Positions 45,766 to 58,830 are shown, counted from the first letter of the stretch. The stretch: 64,000 nt of DNA from Paragyromitra xinjiangensis (GCA_038503065.1 JBCAMK010000005.1:1550001-1614000); one strand, 5' to 3'. Numbers and translations are program-made. The notes: generated by a model not told the origin, from the sequence alone.

Positions 45766-47848
45766 TTAAGTTCGCAGACACCAAACCACCACGTCCCCCT
45801 TCCTCCTTGAGTCATCATGCACGTGGCTATTGAAGAATCTTTGACATTCTTCATAACTCGTATCCTCTCCAAGATAATCCTTTAAAGTTGGCTCAAGCGC
45901 CCCAAAGAACGCAAGCCTGTCAGGCCACTGATAAGTAGTCGCTTCTAGTATTCGCTTTTTTGGGTTGGCATCTTCCGCTTTAGTTTTCGGCGGGAGCGGG
46001 AAATTTTTCGCTAGGAATTCTTTAGGAGAAGCGTAGAACTGATCTGCTTCATCAAGATAGGTGGATTTTTCCTCCGAGGTAAGGCTACGTAAAGATATGG
46101 GTTAGTTGTAAATCCCAGCTTACAAGATAAAGATAAAGATAGTAAGCATACCCAATTGGTGGCTCACAGCCCAGAGCCCACATTTCTCCAGAGCCCATTA
46201 CGGAACTTTTCCATGGTGTAGAATGACAAGGCATCAAGAATCCTGCACTTTTCCAGGGTTGCCCCTCTGGGGCTTCCACGCCAGTCTTCCTCAACCAGTC
46301 GACCACATCGATAACCCCCCTTTGATGTACTTGTGTTGCGTACCATGCGATCGGGAGGTTTAGGAGAACCATCCCCAAAATCAGCCTTTCTTTCGTTTTC
46401 TTGCTCCATCTCAGATTCTCCAATGCGGCGGCCGAGAGAACATGAAGTATTGGTAGGAGAGGGTAGATGAAGCGGACTTCTTTGTGCGATATCACCGAGT
46501 AAACGCTGGTAACTAGGGCGACGGTTGATGCTAGCTGGAATCCAGCTGTCCCTTGTTCACTACCTTCAGTGGACGATGGGGATCCAGCCTGAGAGAAAAT
46601 ATAAAGAGAATATAAAGTGAGAGGGAGGAATGACATCAAAAGAAGAGGCAAGCCTTGGGAGATATAGTAGTGCCAGGGATTACTTCCGTAGAAGACAGAA
46701 AGACTCTGAACCACGTTGAATTCAATGAATTTAAGTGGGGGGAACGTCCAAACGCCGTAGTAACGGTGATCTACGATAGCATTAAGAAGCAGTGCCGTTA
46801 ATCTGTCGGGTTTAAGTCAGAAATTTTGGGGGTGATATTTCATGGCTGGTATTCATACCCAACTGTCACAGCTTCAGTAACCAGAAGAACTCTATCTTTC
46901 GAGTTGCTGCGAGCCATGAGAAAACTTGCTAAACACGACCAAACCAAGACATTCGTGGGTCGAAGGATACAAGCAAAGGCAGCAAAAAATAATGAAAGTC
47001 GGAGTTCACTAAAATAACATGTCAGCCCGAGGTCATGTGCTGGGCAGGAAGTATGAAAGATGGCGCAGGCTAACTTTCGATCAATCTGGCTTCTCAACGA
47101 CTTCGCACTCCTTTCGGCTTTCTCTTTGGGAGCAAGTACGACTGTGTTCCAGGGCCAGTAGTAGAGCGCGATAACAGTGATGCTAGTCTCCAAACTATTT
47201 GAAAAGGTCCTTGTCGAACAGAAGTAGTGAAATGCGCTACCAATACTCAGCCACAGCTATATTCCAATCCAACAGGGTTAATGAGAGTTTCATATCAATA
47301 TTTCCCCCTTCTAGGAGGGAGAGGGAATAGAGGACGTGATAGGAAAACCGAGGCGCACGCTAGTCCATCCAACGGCCCCCCCAAACAATTTTCCCGCAAG
47401 CTTCGCAGTAAAATAATCCCCAAGAGCCGCAAAAACTGCTTGCAGAATTTTTGGAGCAACAGCCAGAACCTCTGCCCTTGTTGTGCTCGTTACTTCAAGT
47501 AGATCAGAAATGAAATTGGCAAACTTATAGACACCAGCGAAAATAAGGGGGTGTGCAATGGATCGTAGTTGATTTCGCCATTCCTATAGGAAAGGGATCA
47601 AAGATGTCAATATTTTCTCTTCGATTACTTGGACATTAGAGTACATGACATACCCATGTGAGCCACCCTTCACCAAATATCATTCGCCATGCTGGCTCAA
47701 GAGATTGAAAATATTCGTCGGGCTGGAAGAATGTACGAACTGTGAGAGCATTTATGATGCGAAATGACAAGATTGAAAAGAATATTAAATAATGAGATGA
47801 GAAAGAGCGCTTTCTGCTCCTGGAAGTAGAGGGCTGTGGTGAAGACAT
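45766..47848 (-). CDS. GPI10: GPI mannosyltransferase 3 (GPI10/PIG-B, GT22)
   Basis: GPI10 adds the third mannose, from dolichol-P-mannose, to the GPI precursor in the ER lumen. Six exons are joined as five coding blocks: 47848-47654, 47583-47359, 47256-46859, 46802-46152 and 46084-45766, for 595 aa. The GT22 N-terminal signature is [20 protein letters not shown] followed by LEPAW, whose D-E pair is catalytic. [16 protein letters not shown] and the membrane segments around ALYYWPWN follow. The late loop [20 protein letters not shown] (the HKE.RF motif) is the other hallmark of this family. Many hydrophobic helices fit a multi-pass ER protein. The frame is open further upstream but only from a TTG; the first ATG, at 47848, is used. 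The third intron has a GTGCGC donor. The C-terminus (VVVWCLRT) ends 311 bp before the next membrane-protein gene on the same strand. Confidence 0.92.
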
Positions 47849-50800
47849 CGGGAGACGGGTTGGCGTGATGTTGTTGTGTGTCGTATTACCTCGGATAGCT
47901 GGTGTTGATTGAGGCTCTGCGCGGCTCTGCGTTAGCGTCCATGCTCCGCCAAGAATGTCCAATCTTAACCGTATACGTTATTATAGTAGAGATCTACGAA
48001 ATTTTCTTTATAAAAGGGTTGATGGAGGATGAAAGCTTTCAACCCCAATAATTTAGAAGACTCCGCTATGGTTTAATCAAATAGAAAGAAGATAGCTAAT
48101 ATATTAACTTAACCCTAACCTTATAGCCAATGATTGACTACACCACAATTTCCCAGGTTTGTCTATCGTTCATAGTCATACACTTCCATATGGATATAGA
48201 TATCTGTGTCTGAGGTAAATACCCGGAGTTACCTGGGCTGCGGGGCGAGACGATACGACATGTATGAAGAGGTTGAAGGATTTTCTGTTGATTGGTTGAT
48301 AGAGAAAACTTCTGCTTAATGGATTGCATATGCCTAGCCTGCCCAGCCGGTATAATAAGTTTTATAGACACATCATATATTCTGTCTCAAAACTGCAGGA
48401 TGTTTTGTTTTATGAACGGAATTGGATTCAGTAAAACGTTGGGTAAGCTACGTTTATTTAGTGGTGATAGCTTCCTTGGAACTTCCCATGACATTATACG
48501 TGACCGACTAGAACAGGTCCACCAACCCCCTAAGATTAGCTTCAAAAGTCCTAGAACTTGCGAGCTGCATATTTGAGTAGTTTAATACGTCCCGGTGACC
48601 ATTTTTCTGCATTGACATGCGGAATGATAGCTGCAGAAAGAGACTGGGCTGGCATTGCATAAAAACTTTGTGCCGTCGAAATGCTGCGGCCACGTCATTG
48701 TAATTGATAAGATATCAAGAGAGTGTGTGAATAGGAAGTCACAATATAAGGTATCACTTGATGATCTGGGACATGTCTAGTGCATAGCTGAGCCTAGCTT
48801 GTGATACGAGAAACTCGGGTGTTTTTTGCCAGCAGGAATAAAAGAGATTACTTGGCATCTTGCTACCGTCTCAGATCGATTGTCTACTCTACCCTGAATG
48901 AAGCCAGCGTGTTCGCTGCCAAGACGGAACGCACAAGATTTGTGTCTCGGACTACGCCACCCCCGTCCTACAAGACACGGATTTTATCATAACGACTACT
49001 ATATAGCACTATAGAAACTAATTATACTCGCAATCTAGGTGCTGGGAAGTTATATCGATAATGAGACGGTTGAAGGAGATTGGTGGCTGGCAAGGTGTTA
49101 CTGTGTGTGTGTGATTGGCACTATCTCAGCCCGGAGACAGCTGAATATGCAGAAAGGACTTGCGTAAGTCTACCCTCTCTCTACAAGCTATTTTTACTCA
49201 TGGCCGCATATCTACATGTACCTGTGAATAGCGTTTGTAAAATGAACCCATCTCGTATATAGATTTGGTATGGTTTTGTGGATTTGACTCGCCTCATAAA
49301 GGTCACGAGTAGGGATACGCCACATCTTGTAATTGCAAATCATACCTAAGGGTCCGTTGCGTCCAAACATCGATGTCACAACATTGGTATCACAAAAACA
49401 AGGCAATAAGACATACGGTTTTGTAGGTGAGGTGGAGCCTGAAATATTTTATTGGTATTTGAAGTTCTTGGCGACAAAGAATCATCGGCGCGGCAAATAT
49501 TCCTAAGATAAGAAAACGCGCAATACTCTGGCTACCCTTTCCTTTTTCACATGTTTTTCAAGTATCTCCATTCTACCCCAGCCTTCTATCTTTCGAGTCT
49601 TAAGTCCCCACAATGAAGTAATAGCGGTGCTAATTCCCTCTGGAAGCGGAGAATGGCTATGTTTTTCATTCTGGCTTGTGCCAAATCCTTGTAACAGTCG
49701 TAATAATTTCACTATTTTGGGTAACGGAACGCGGTGTTGGAGCCTGTTCGGGTGCTGAAACGGGAGGGCCAAACTAGCTGTTGGCGCTTATTCCCTTAAT
49801 ATTCGACCGTTCTCGGGCATCTTCAATTCTCGATGTTCGTCTTTGCTCCGTGAGAATGTGGAGAGTAGTTCCGTATACTTGATAACTTTCAAATGTAGTG
49901 ATGGTAGACGTACTAAGTAATTGTTAACAATGTGTGGATTCCGATGTAAATAGACAAAGGCATACCCACCAATTCTGTCTAAGTATACTTCGCAGGAAGG
50001 CTTGATGGACTGATGTCGGACAGGAATGAATATATTTGTGATAATTGATGAAGGGTGTGGTATGCCACGGTGATTTCCTTGCTGTACTTATAGTGCTAAA
50101 TATAATCTTTTTCCGATGCATCCTTTTTGATGAATACCAGCTAATGTACTGTTTTCGCATGGGTCGGTTTATTCGCGGGTGAAGTCTGGCTTCCTAGGGC
50201 TGTTGGTGAATCTTGAGAATGTAGGCTACTCGACAATTTAACAGGTCCAAAGGATCTCGTCGAAGCCGAAGAGAGGTATTTTACTTCCGTTATTAATGTA
50301 AAATTGGTATTTCGGGAACTGCCTTTCGAGAAGTCGGGGTGAATGAATAGTTTAGTAAGGGGTACTAGAAGTGTTCTTAAAAAATTGTGGGAATCCAAAA
50401 ACGCACTGTAGTAGGCTAGGGAGAACGAGAAATTTATGATAATATCTTGGTTTTGAATGATTTCTGTGCTGTGAGAGTTGACCGAGATAAGTAGATCTTG
50501 AATGCAACTTCCTGTGGTGGTAGTTAGGATTTGCTGTCCGAACTCGCTCGCTAATAACGCTTTATATTTGCCATTCGACTCGATGACCAATGGTTCTCAA
50601 GGGTGCAATCGGCAGGTATAATCTGCTGGCAGGAAGTCCTTTAAGCAATGTTTTCATCGGATTTAGGGCAATGCGATGTCTTGCATGATGTTCCTCGAGG
50701 CTGCAGTCACCAATAGTACGTATTGGTGTACGACAGTGGATGGCACTTCAGTGGGCCTTCGAGCAGGTTCTGGTCCCTTAACTATTGTTTAACAAGGAGA

Positions 50801-51610
50801 AATCATGTTCCTTATTGCTAAAATTTAGCTTATGCGGTACAGTCGGTTTATGGATTCTTCACGAATGAGTAGATTTGGTAACCTCCCTATGGTGAGGGCG
50901 CTGGCTGCTGAGCATGGGGTTAGCACTCTTATATATAGTTTAGATGAGGCAAGAGAAGAGGAGGAATTAACTGGAGCTTGATGAGCTATATTGTTGCCCT
51001 TGAATATATCTGGTGCAAGGGTGAATGCAGCGGTAACGATAACAGTGTCCGAATCAATAAAAAACAACTGCTAGTTCTCGATCACCGAATGTATCAGAGC
51101 CCGAACCCGAGAGCCGAAGAAACAATGTATATTACTGCTCCTATTGTAGCCACTAGAATAATTCGGACGAGTCGATGTTCCTTGTGGTTTGAATTTTGCA
51201 CAGCCTCCATGGTTGTTCGCTAGAAATAAAATAGGAGAAATAAGCGCTCCCTGTCTTGAAATCGGTAATAAGTTTTGGGTAATGTGGTGTCTTAGAACGA
51301 GGTTGTTGTCCTTCCGTTTGTTATTCGGACGAGGGTTGTGGTTGAGTGTGTTGAGCAGACGTTAGAAATGATCAAAACGGACGACGTTGGATGCCAAGAC
51401 ATGTCTGGTTGACATTCCTCCCCTAACCCTAAACTCGTGTTTTGATTCTCGGAATTCACGTCTCCCCTCAACCCCCCCACATTCACTACATTCCACCCCA
51501 CCACGATATCCCCAACGCTATCTCATCTCACCGGAATACCTTCAAGAACTTCATCTAACTTCCGCCGGTGGGATAACTCATTAATTCGATTCACTTAGAC
51601 AGCCACTATC
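47849..51610. other. Gene-poor interval with unresolved possible exons
   Basis: 3.8 kb between GPI10 and APC8. The left half (47849-49500) shows nothing convincing. On the minus strand between 51213 and 49503 several frames look protein-like: a start ATG near 51213 followed by a 17-residue hydrophobic stretch, then frames at 51067-50825, 50590-50141 and 49772-49503, none of them starting with a usable ATG. I could not join them into one gene. Confidence 0.35.
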
Positions 51611-53540
51611 ATGGCGACCACCATGCCCGATCCGCATCAACTACACACAGACCTCACCACCGCCGTCTTGAAATGTTCCGAACGCTGCCTCTACCAAGCC
51701 GCCAAATGGTCTGTCATTTTCCTCGCTCTCTTACTAACATAAAGAATGGAACTGACGTGCCATTGATCCAGGGCCGCAGAAGCACTAACTTCAATGCCTA
51801 CTATTCCGATCTCCGCCAACACACTACCTCAAGCCTACCTCCATCCAACCTCAAAAATCCCCTTCGAAGCGGCACAAGAAGCCGCTGAGCTCCCGCAGTT
51901 CCTCCTTGCAAAATCTTACTTTGACGTCCGTGAATACGACCGGTCCTCGGCAGTGCTGGTAAACTGTCGTTCAACAAAATCACGTTTCTTGCACCTATAC
52001 GCACGGTACATTGCGGGTGAAAAACGGCGAGATGAGGAGAGCGAGATGATATTGGGGCCACTGGATTCTGCAGCAACGGCGAATAGAGAGCTACAGGGGA
52101 TATCAACGAGTCTGCAGGAGATGATTGCGGGAAAGAACAGAGATGGGGAAGAGGGTGGCGAGGAATGGGGAGAGGAAGATGGATGGTTGCTGTATCTGTA
52201 TGGAGTGGTGCTGCTAAAGCAAAAGAACACGGATGAAGCTCGGGGGGCGCTAGTAAAAAGTGTGTGTTTGTATCCGTACAACTGGTCTGCATGGTTGGAG
52301 CTGGGGTCAACACTGGGGGGTCTTTCTGACGTTTGTGCCCTAATTCTTCCATTACCCTATACTGGGTCAACTAAAGAAACTGACACTGGGAGATAGCTAA
52401 ACTCAATTCTTTCTCACCTCCCTAACAACATAATGACAAACCTCTTCCTCCTTAATACCAACCAAGAACTCTACCAAACTTCCGAATCCGTCCACTCCCA
52501 ACTCAGCGACCTCCTGCGCATCTTCCCCACATCTGCTTTTCTCCACACAACTCGGGCACTTCTTCACTACCACGCACGCGATTTTGAAGAAGCTGAGGCA
52601 ATCTTCGACACGTTAATCAAAGCCGACCCGCATCGACTAGACTGTCTAGACCACTACTCAAACATACTATATGTGATGGAACGAAGACCAAAACTAGGCT
52701 TTATTGCACAGCTAGCGACTGGGACGGATAAGTTTAGACCTGAGACATGCTGTGTGGTTGGAAACTACTACTCGCTGAAGAGCGAACACGAGAAGGCAGT
52801 TATGTATTTCCGCAGGGCGCTGACGCTAGATCGAAGTTTCTTGAGTGCGTGGACATTAATGGGTCACGAATATGTTGAGATGAAGAATACCCATGCCGCT
52901 ATTGAAGCCTACAGACGAGCAGTCGGTATTTCATCCCTCCCCCTTACCCCAACTCACCATCTTACTAACACCACAACAAGACGTAAATCGCAAAGACTAC
53001 CGCGCCTGGTACGGCCTCGGTCTCTCCTACGAAGTCCTCGAAATGCACTACTACGCACTCTTCTACTTCCAGCGCGCCGCCTCCCTCCGTCCCTACGATC
53101 CACAAATGTGGCAAGCAATGGGCTCCTGCTTTGACCGCATGAATCGACCCTCTGAAGCCATCAAAGCCTATAAACGCGCGCTCATCTCCCCATCCTCTTC
53201 CTCCTCCTCCTCTCTCCCCCCTACCGCCCCCATCGGTGGTGGCGCTAGCACGAGTTTCGACCCGAGTATTTTGTTACAGATAGGATACATGCATGAGAAG
53301 CTACACGCGAACAAAGAGGCAGCACGGTGGATGGAGATGGCGCTGCGGGAAGAAGACGAAGGCGGCGTCACCCAGGCGACGAGTAAAGCGCGGATGTGGC
53401 TAGCCCGCTGGGAGTTTGGGAATCGGAATTGGGGGAAGGCGGCGGAGTATGCTAATGAGCTTTGTCAAGATGGACAGGAGCTAGAGGAGGCGAAGGCGTT
53501 GGTGAGGGATTTGAGGGCGAGGATGGAGGTGGGGAAATAA
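51611..53540 (+). CDS. CDC23: Anaphase-promoting complex subunit 8 (Cdc23), TPR protein
   Basis: APC8 is one of the homodimeric TPR scaffold subunits of the APC/C ubiquitin ligase, which triggers anaphase and mitotic exit. Four exons (51611-51708, 51772-52330, 52397-52925, 52981-53540) give 581 aa, as usual. The N-terminal APC8 domain has LKCSERCLYQAAKWAAEAL and LAKSYFDVREYDRSSAVLVN, then FLHLYARYIAGEKRRDEES. TPR repeats follow: WLLYLYGVVLLKQKNTDEAR, FLHTTRALLHYHARDFEEAE, CCVVGNYYSLKSEHEKAVMY and [20 protein letters not shown], then the block DPQMWQAMGSCFDRMNRPSE. A Ser-rich, Gly-rich insertion sits between the last repeats. The first intron splits Trp33, and the third lies in the [20 protein letters not shown] block, conserved in Cdc23. 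The call is secure. Confidence 0.95.
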
Positions 53541-56540
53541 TAGAGTGAGGGGAGGGTTTCTTTCTTGTGTATGGTTCTACTTTAATGGATATGGTGGTTT
53601 GTGACGGGATTGAGGCGTTTGGGACTGGCATTGGGGGTTGTGTAAATCATTGAGTTAGTATGGTAATGATGTTTGTTCTATATTTGCTGGTTTGCCGTGC
53701 TGGGGAAGAATTTCAAGAGTTATTGGCTGTGCGAGATTATGATCCCGCAATCCGATACGAGTGAGGTTCCCATTACAGTATTGAAGAGTCTGGTTATTCG
53801 TTTTAGCTAATGCCAAGCCCATACCAGGTTGAAGTCACATGTTTGAGTCCGATTAGTTACTCCAGGCAACTATAAGACCTCCTTCGAGAAACTTGATATA
53901 TGTAAGATTAAGTTACTTTACTGCTACATGTATATATTGGTAGTTATAATGAAAGCAACGTTCCCAAGGCAACTCTACCACATCCTTCTATCCTCAAGGG
54001 TAGTATTTGCTAAAATAATTCCTACACCTTAGAACCACAATTGATCATAGAGCTCCACTATTTTCAACTCGTCCCCATGACTGTTCCCCATGACTATTCC
54101 CCACCTTCCCATTCATCTTAACCCAAAAAAAAAAACACCAAACCCTTACGCTCCACATCCATATTTCCACCTCAATAGAGATTAGGATCCTCTGTTGGAC
54201 ATGCTCGCGATTGGAGTCTCGTCCTCATGTTGATTCTGCAGTGACAAAAACGCAGATTACACTAACCCGTTATCAGCTTTTCCATAAGCAGTATTACTTA
54301 TATCCCGAGACATACGTAGAGCTTCAAAACCGCCTGCTGGAATAGAAAACAACTCTCTTTACCTCCACCCTGGGCTGGCGGACCTCACTCCGCTCGATTT
54401 CAGAATTCTCGTGTAACTTGCTCTTACCTTAGATTCAATGAAGGAAACTGGACTAGTTATCACACTGAAATAAGTTAGCGTTAGTAATAGAGCTAACTGT
54501 ATGTAAGTATATTCCTTACATCCTAAATGAGCAGGGCGGTTGTATCTCTAGCTGCGAGTATGATACTGCGGCCTCAACGTGTCCCGTAGGAAAATACGTG
54601 AACCCTCTAGCTACTAGCTAGAGGAAGCTGTTCTAATGACAAGCCGAATAGATCAGCGGTTACTTCATGTTCTTTAAGATGATATGCTCCGTGAGCCGCT
54701 AATACTCCTGATACAGTGATCTCCCCTGATAAACTAGATACAATGAGTTAACCGACAAAAACAACACAGGAGAAAATCTAGACGTAGACTTACAAAAGCG
54801 GAAGATCTTAATATAGAGGCGAAAGTATGGTTATTCCATCCATAGTAGAGAACCAAGTCGATAGCAAGACCACTCGCTATAACGACCTTCATGAAAGCCG
54901 TCGGCGGTGAGAAGGTTCGGTGGAGGTAGCGATAGGTATATTCATGCCGTTTGATGGCTATGAACTCTTTTAGGATCGGTTATGTATAAGTTGTGATAAG
55001 TTGAAAATTGGTTTATCTGGGAATGCTGAGGCCACATTCTCATAGCGCAAATAGCGTACTAGATCCTAACAACTACCTCCGTAAATGAATAGCTGTCTCT
55101 CTCTCGTTGGTTTTCGGACTTTGGTTCGTTGTTATTGATGAATAGCTTTATCAATATTGAGAGAAAATGTAAGTCCTGCTTCAGAGTAGCTGAGCGAAAC
55201 TAGTAATGTTTTATGGATGACATTCGACTAAGCCATTACCGTTTACCGAGAGCTGTTGTTCCCAGGTATTGGTAGTCAAGAATATATTCTAACGTTGGAC
55301 TGCATTAAATGAAATACTCTCAGTAGATCCGCCTAGCACGGAAATAGTGTAATATATCGCCCAGTATAACCCTCATCGAAGGCCAGTAGACGAAACCGCG
55401 TGATCTTAGTGTAACTTTCATTGAATACCGGATCTGAAAGTTTCGAACCGTTTGTTGTGGAATGACTCTCATCCTCTCCGAGCAGTCGCAGAATAACCTA
55501 AAGATTCAGTTCTAGATTAGTCGGGTGGGGAAATATCGAAGCCTCATGCTTTAAGAGCTTTTCCATGTGCACCTATCCAATAGAGGGTGCCCTAGAGCAA
55601 CTATTGGCTCCTGTTTTGCGTTGAATGTCTTCCTTTGTTGTGCGTGTCCAGCGAATCTAGAGTGTGATATACGTTCAAAACTTGGTGTAATAGATAGATG
55701 CCATGACAGTTTGCTGTTTTTGTGAAGCTGACGGGATGTTATGCTAGACTTTGTATGGAATAGACTATTGCCGGTGTAACCGCGATGAATATAGCTGGTG
55801 TAAATATGGAGGAGTGAGGATTTTGATTAACGCCCACTTGTTATTCTTGATGTAGCTAGATGCGTGAATGAATATTCCTAGTGTGGTTGTTGATAATTTC
55901 CAGAGAAGTCGAGAGCTGGTAGGTTAGAACTCTAGATAGAGCGAAACCCATAGAGAGTCTATGTTCCCCAAGATGGACAATGTGCTGAATGCTTTATTCT
56001 GAAGATACAGAAGTAGTTGGGTTGGATGCGTTTAGAAAGGTCTTTGTTAGGAGAATGCGGTGGTAGAATCAGAGGTTTGGGGGTAGAGGGCTGACTGCAC
56101 AAACTGGCCTGCGGCTTTCTACCACACCCTTCAGTCCCGAACGTTCAGAGCATTCAGCGGAATTCAGACCAATACACAACCCACCAACTTTTGTTTAGGT
56201 GAGCTCTGATCACTGACTCTTAATATTAGATCTCCACCAGGGCTTGATATTTTCTCCACCAGCACAGAAATGGTAAGGGACAGGAATATCATGCCAGACA
56301 ACCCTTCCAGAAACATCTGCAATTTCCATATCTATACAGAATCGGGGTTACAGCAAACCCCGGAGAAACATAGCTCCGTCCCGTCACGAAATGCGGCTCT
56401 GCAGCCCCCACGACAACAACATTTGAGCCTCACCCGTTTCTGGCCCCAAATTATTTTCCCTCGACTCCACCCCACCATATCAGACGCATCTACAATCCTT
56501 TCGACTACCATAACCCCGACCGAAGACACAATCAGACATC
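53541..56540. other. Gene-poor AT-rich interval
   Basis: 3.0 kb between APC8 and the TFIIIC-type gene with no supported coding exon on either strand. Composition is AT-rich and the six-frame stops are dense. Poly-A occurs at 54126-54136. The last 300 bp are the likely promoter and leader of the next gene. I recognise no transposon or RNA gene. Confidence 0.5.
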
Positions 56541-57842
56541 ATGACTCGCAGTTTAGCAGTCCAGAATCAGACACGCCGTCTAAAAAGAAATGCTAATGAG
56601 TCAAGTGCATCTACGACTCCTCGAGCAGCGGCAGCACCCCCGCGGCCAGTCACGAACCCGGCTCCAATAGCTCCTATGGGTCCTCCTCCTACAATCAGCG
56701 TAGAAATTGATGTTGAAGACTCTGGTTCGGAATACGAAACCGACACAGATGCTGAGCCGGAGGTCTGTCGTTCCTCCTTACAAGCTTCTCAAACCCAAAA
56801 CCACGACTAACACCTACAGGAATTCTACCTCTCCCTCGACTTAACAATACCCACCCCCATCCACGCCGGCCCCTCCTCCAACCCACACGCAAACGTCGCC
56901 ACCACCAGCACAATCCCACCCCCGCTCCCCCTCTCCTCCACCACCCGCTCCGGTCGCTCCGGTCGCCGCCACCTCCCCGCCCGTCCCTCCCACTCCCTCC
57001 CCCACCACCCATCCTCCTCCAACCACCCGCACCACCCCAACCCCGACGACGAAGCATCCAACCAAGTCGCACGCTGGGCCGGGGGCGACGGCGGCCGACT
57101 CCAGCTCCTCGACCTGCACACCGAAAACCCCCTCATCTCATTCAACAACCGGATCTGGAGCGGCAGCTGGATGGGTACCGTTGGAACAGAAATGTATATC
57201 CTCTGTCCGGAAGGCCCCGCACCCGAAGACAGCGTTGAGGTCCGCGGAGTATATATTTCCCAGAAAGACACAAGTGCTGCTGCTGCGGCTACAACAGGGG
57301 CGACGGTTAGTACGGGTGCTCCGGATTTGTTGGTGGGTGGGATGGATCCGGATGTGGGCAGGGTTGTCGCTGTGTCGAGTACGAGGATACATTGTCTTCC
57401 GGCTGTTGTGACGGCGAAGGAACGGAGGTTTGGGGTCGAGGATGAGACAAGGACGTATGGGTGGCGGCCGGGGAAGTCGACGTTTTTGGAAAGGTTGGAG
57501 GCGATACAGATTGCGAGGGGAGAGAGGAAGCCGCGTGGGGAGGGGGAGGGGGAGGATGGGAGTAGTAGTGAGGGGGAGACTATTGAGGAGGGGACGGCGT
57601 TTCAGCAGCGGATGGACGGGGCGGGGAGTAGTGATGAGATGGTGAGCGATGAGGAAGAGGAGGATGAGGAGGATGAGGAGGATGAGGAGCAGGAGGAAGA
57701 AAATGTAGAAGTACAGCAGACGGGGGTGTTGGATGCCGCAGGGTATTTTGCGGCGGGGTGGGATAATGGGAAGGGGAAGCAGAAGGCGGATATAGATGAC
57801 TCGGGGGAGGGTCCACCAACATTACCTACTACAGGAAAATAA
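56541..57842 (+). CDS. Transcription factor TFIIIC triple-barrel subunit (Tfc7/Sfc7-like)
   Basis: Two exons (56541-56762 and 56820-57842) give 414 aa. The conserved core resembles the TFIIIC subunit-6 triple-barrel domain (Pfam TFIIIC_sub6; yeast Tau55, human GTF3C6). It starts EFYLSLDL, and after a 75-residue Pro/His/Ser-rich insert continues LQLLDLHTENPLISFNNRIW, SGSWMGTVGTEMYIL and VRGVYISQKD. This subunit heterodimerises with Tau95/Sfc1 in the tauA module, which binds the A box of tRNA genes for RNA polymerase III. The N-terminus is basic/proline-rich with an acidic patch (DVEDSGSEYETDTDAEPEE). The C-terminus is a low-complexity acidic region with about 20 Asp/Glu in a row. The loop LPAVVTAKERRFGVEDETRT also fits. 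Family assignment is from pattern memory and is good but not certain. Confidence 0.7.
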
Positions 57843-58507
57843 TAATAATCATATCACAAATTGTGGAAACTGGGGTGTTTGGTTGTTGAAGTTCAGGCGA
57901 GTGATATCCTATGACGGGGTGCGCAGCAATCTGTGAGCAATACCACTTCTTCCTAAAACACTTTCTACAGCACCCCCGTGAGATTACATGAATCTTCCTT
58001 CACCGCGCAGCAAAATTTCAACCCACAGAGCCGACCTTACACCTTGGCGTGGGAAACAAAACGACTCAATAGAACGGAGAAAATGTGACTGGCATCTCCT
58101 CAACGCCCACACACTCAAATCCCTTCTTACTTCTTCTCCCACTCACCGCACAAAGACTCCTCACTCCAGAACCCTCCAACAGGACATTCACAATCCACCC
58201 ACCAGCAATCGAAGACTACACAAAAATTCATTCAACAGAATATAATCCGATGATCCGAGAGATCATTTATTCTCATCCGCTACCAATCTACCATCATTCA
58301 AATTCCGATTCAACCCCACCGCTACACAACAAGCAAGAAACTACTGCAAAGTTTCTGTATTCAGACACAAATGCAGAACATCTCGGCAAACTATTCTAGC
58401 AAACGACCGCTTCAAGCATGCCTGGAAACCGGCATTAGTTCACCACACCCAAGTCGCCAGAATACTAATAGGATTCCAGAGATCTAGTATTCAAAGCCTG
58501 ACACGAG

Positions 58508-58542
58508 TTTGGCTGATCAGCATTTGCTGCTGATCTGCCAAA
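58508..58542. repeat. 15-bp inverted repeat with 5-base loop
   Basis: TTTGGCTGATCAGCA and its inverted copy TGCTGATCTGCCAAA are separated by 5 bases, with one mismatch. The result could form a hairpin. It lies in the decayed region; a GATC core also gives an internal palindrome. Confidence 0.7.
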
Positions 58543-58719
58543 CTAGGGAGTTTATTCTCCGTTGGTGGCGAGTCTGTGACACCGCTCGGGAGCTGCCTAT
58601 ACGCCCATAAGTTGCGAGTGTCGAGGCAGCTGCTCGAGTGGAGATCGATATTGTCATTTGATATCAGGCTATGAATCACGCGCTAGAGTGATCAATCATG
58701 TCCAAATTTGGCTGATGCT

Positions 58720-58830
58720 AATCCAGATGTCCCGGAAGATATTTAACTCTATCTTCCAGAGGAGCGACAGAGTCTCATATTGACTGCCGTGAATCCAGAT
58801 GTACCGGAAGATATTCAAATCTACCTTCGG
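58720..58830 (+). repeat. 72-bp direct repeat (in frame)
   Basis: AATCCAGATGT(C/A)CCGGAAGATATT begins at 58720 and again at 58792, exactly 72 bases (24 codons) later. The copies translate to the same peptide NPDVPEDI. The spacing keeps reading frame, so this was probably a coding repeat. Confidence 0.75.

Noticed and set aside
47849..47962. Upstream extension of GPI10
   Set aside because: Begins with TTG and has no ATG; the ATG at 47848 gives a normal N-terminus.
48113..48122. Telomere-like TAACCC repeats (also near 51424)
   Set aside because: Only two copies at each place; too short for a telomere or interstitial array.
56825..57271. 148-codon minus-strand frame with Gly/Trp runs
   Set aside because: Antisense shadow of the Pro/Ser/His-rich insert of the TFIIIC-type gene.
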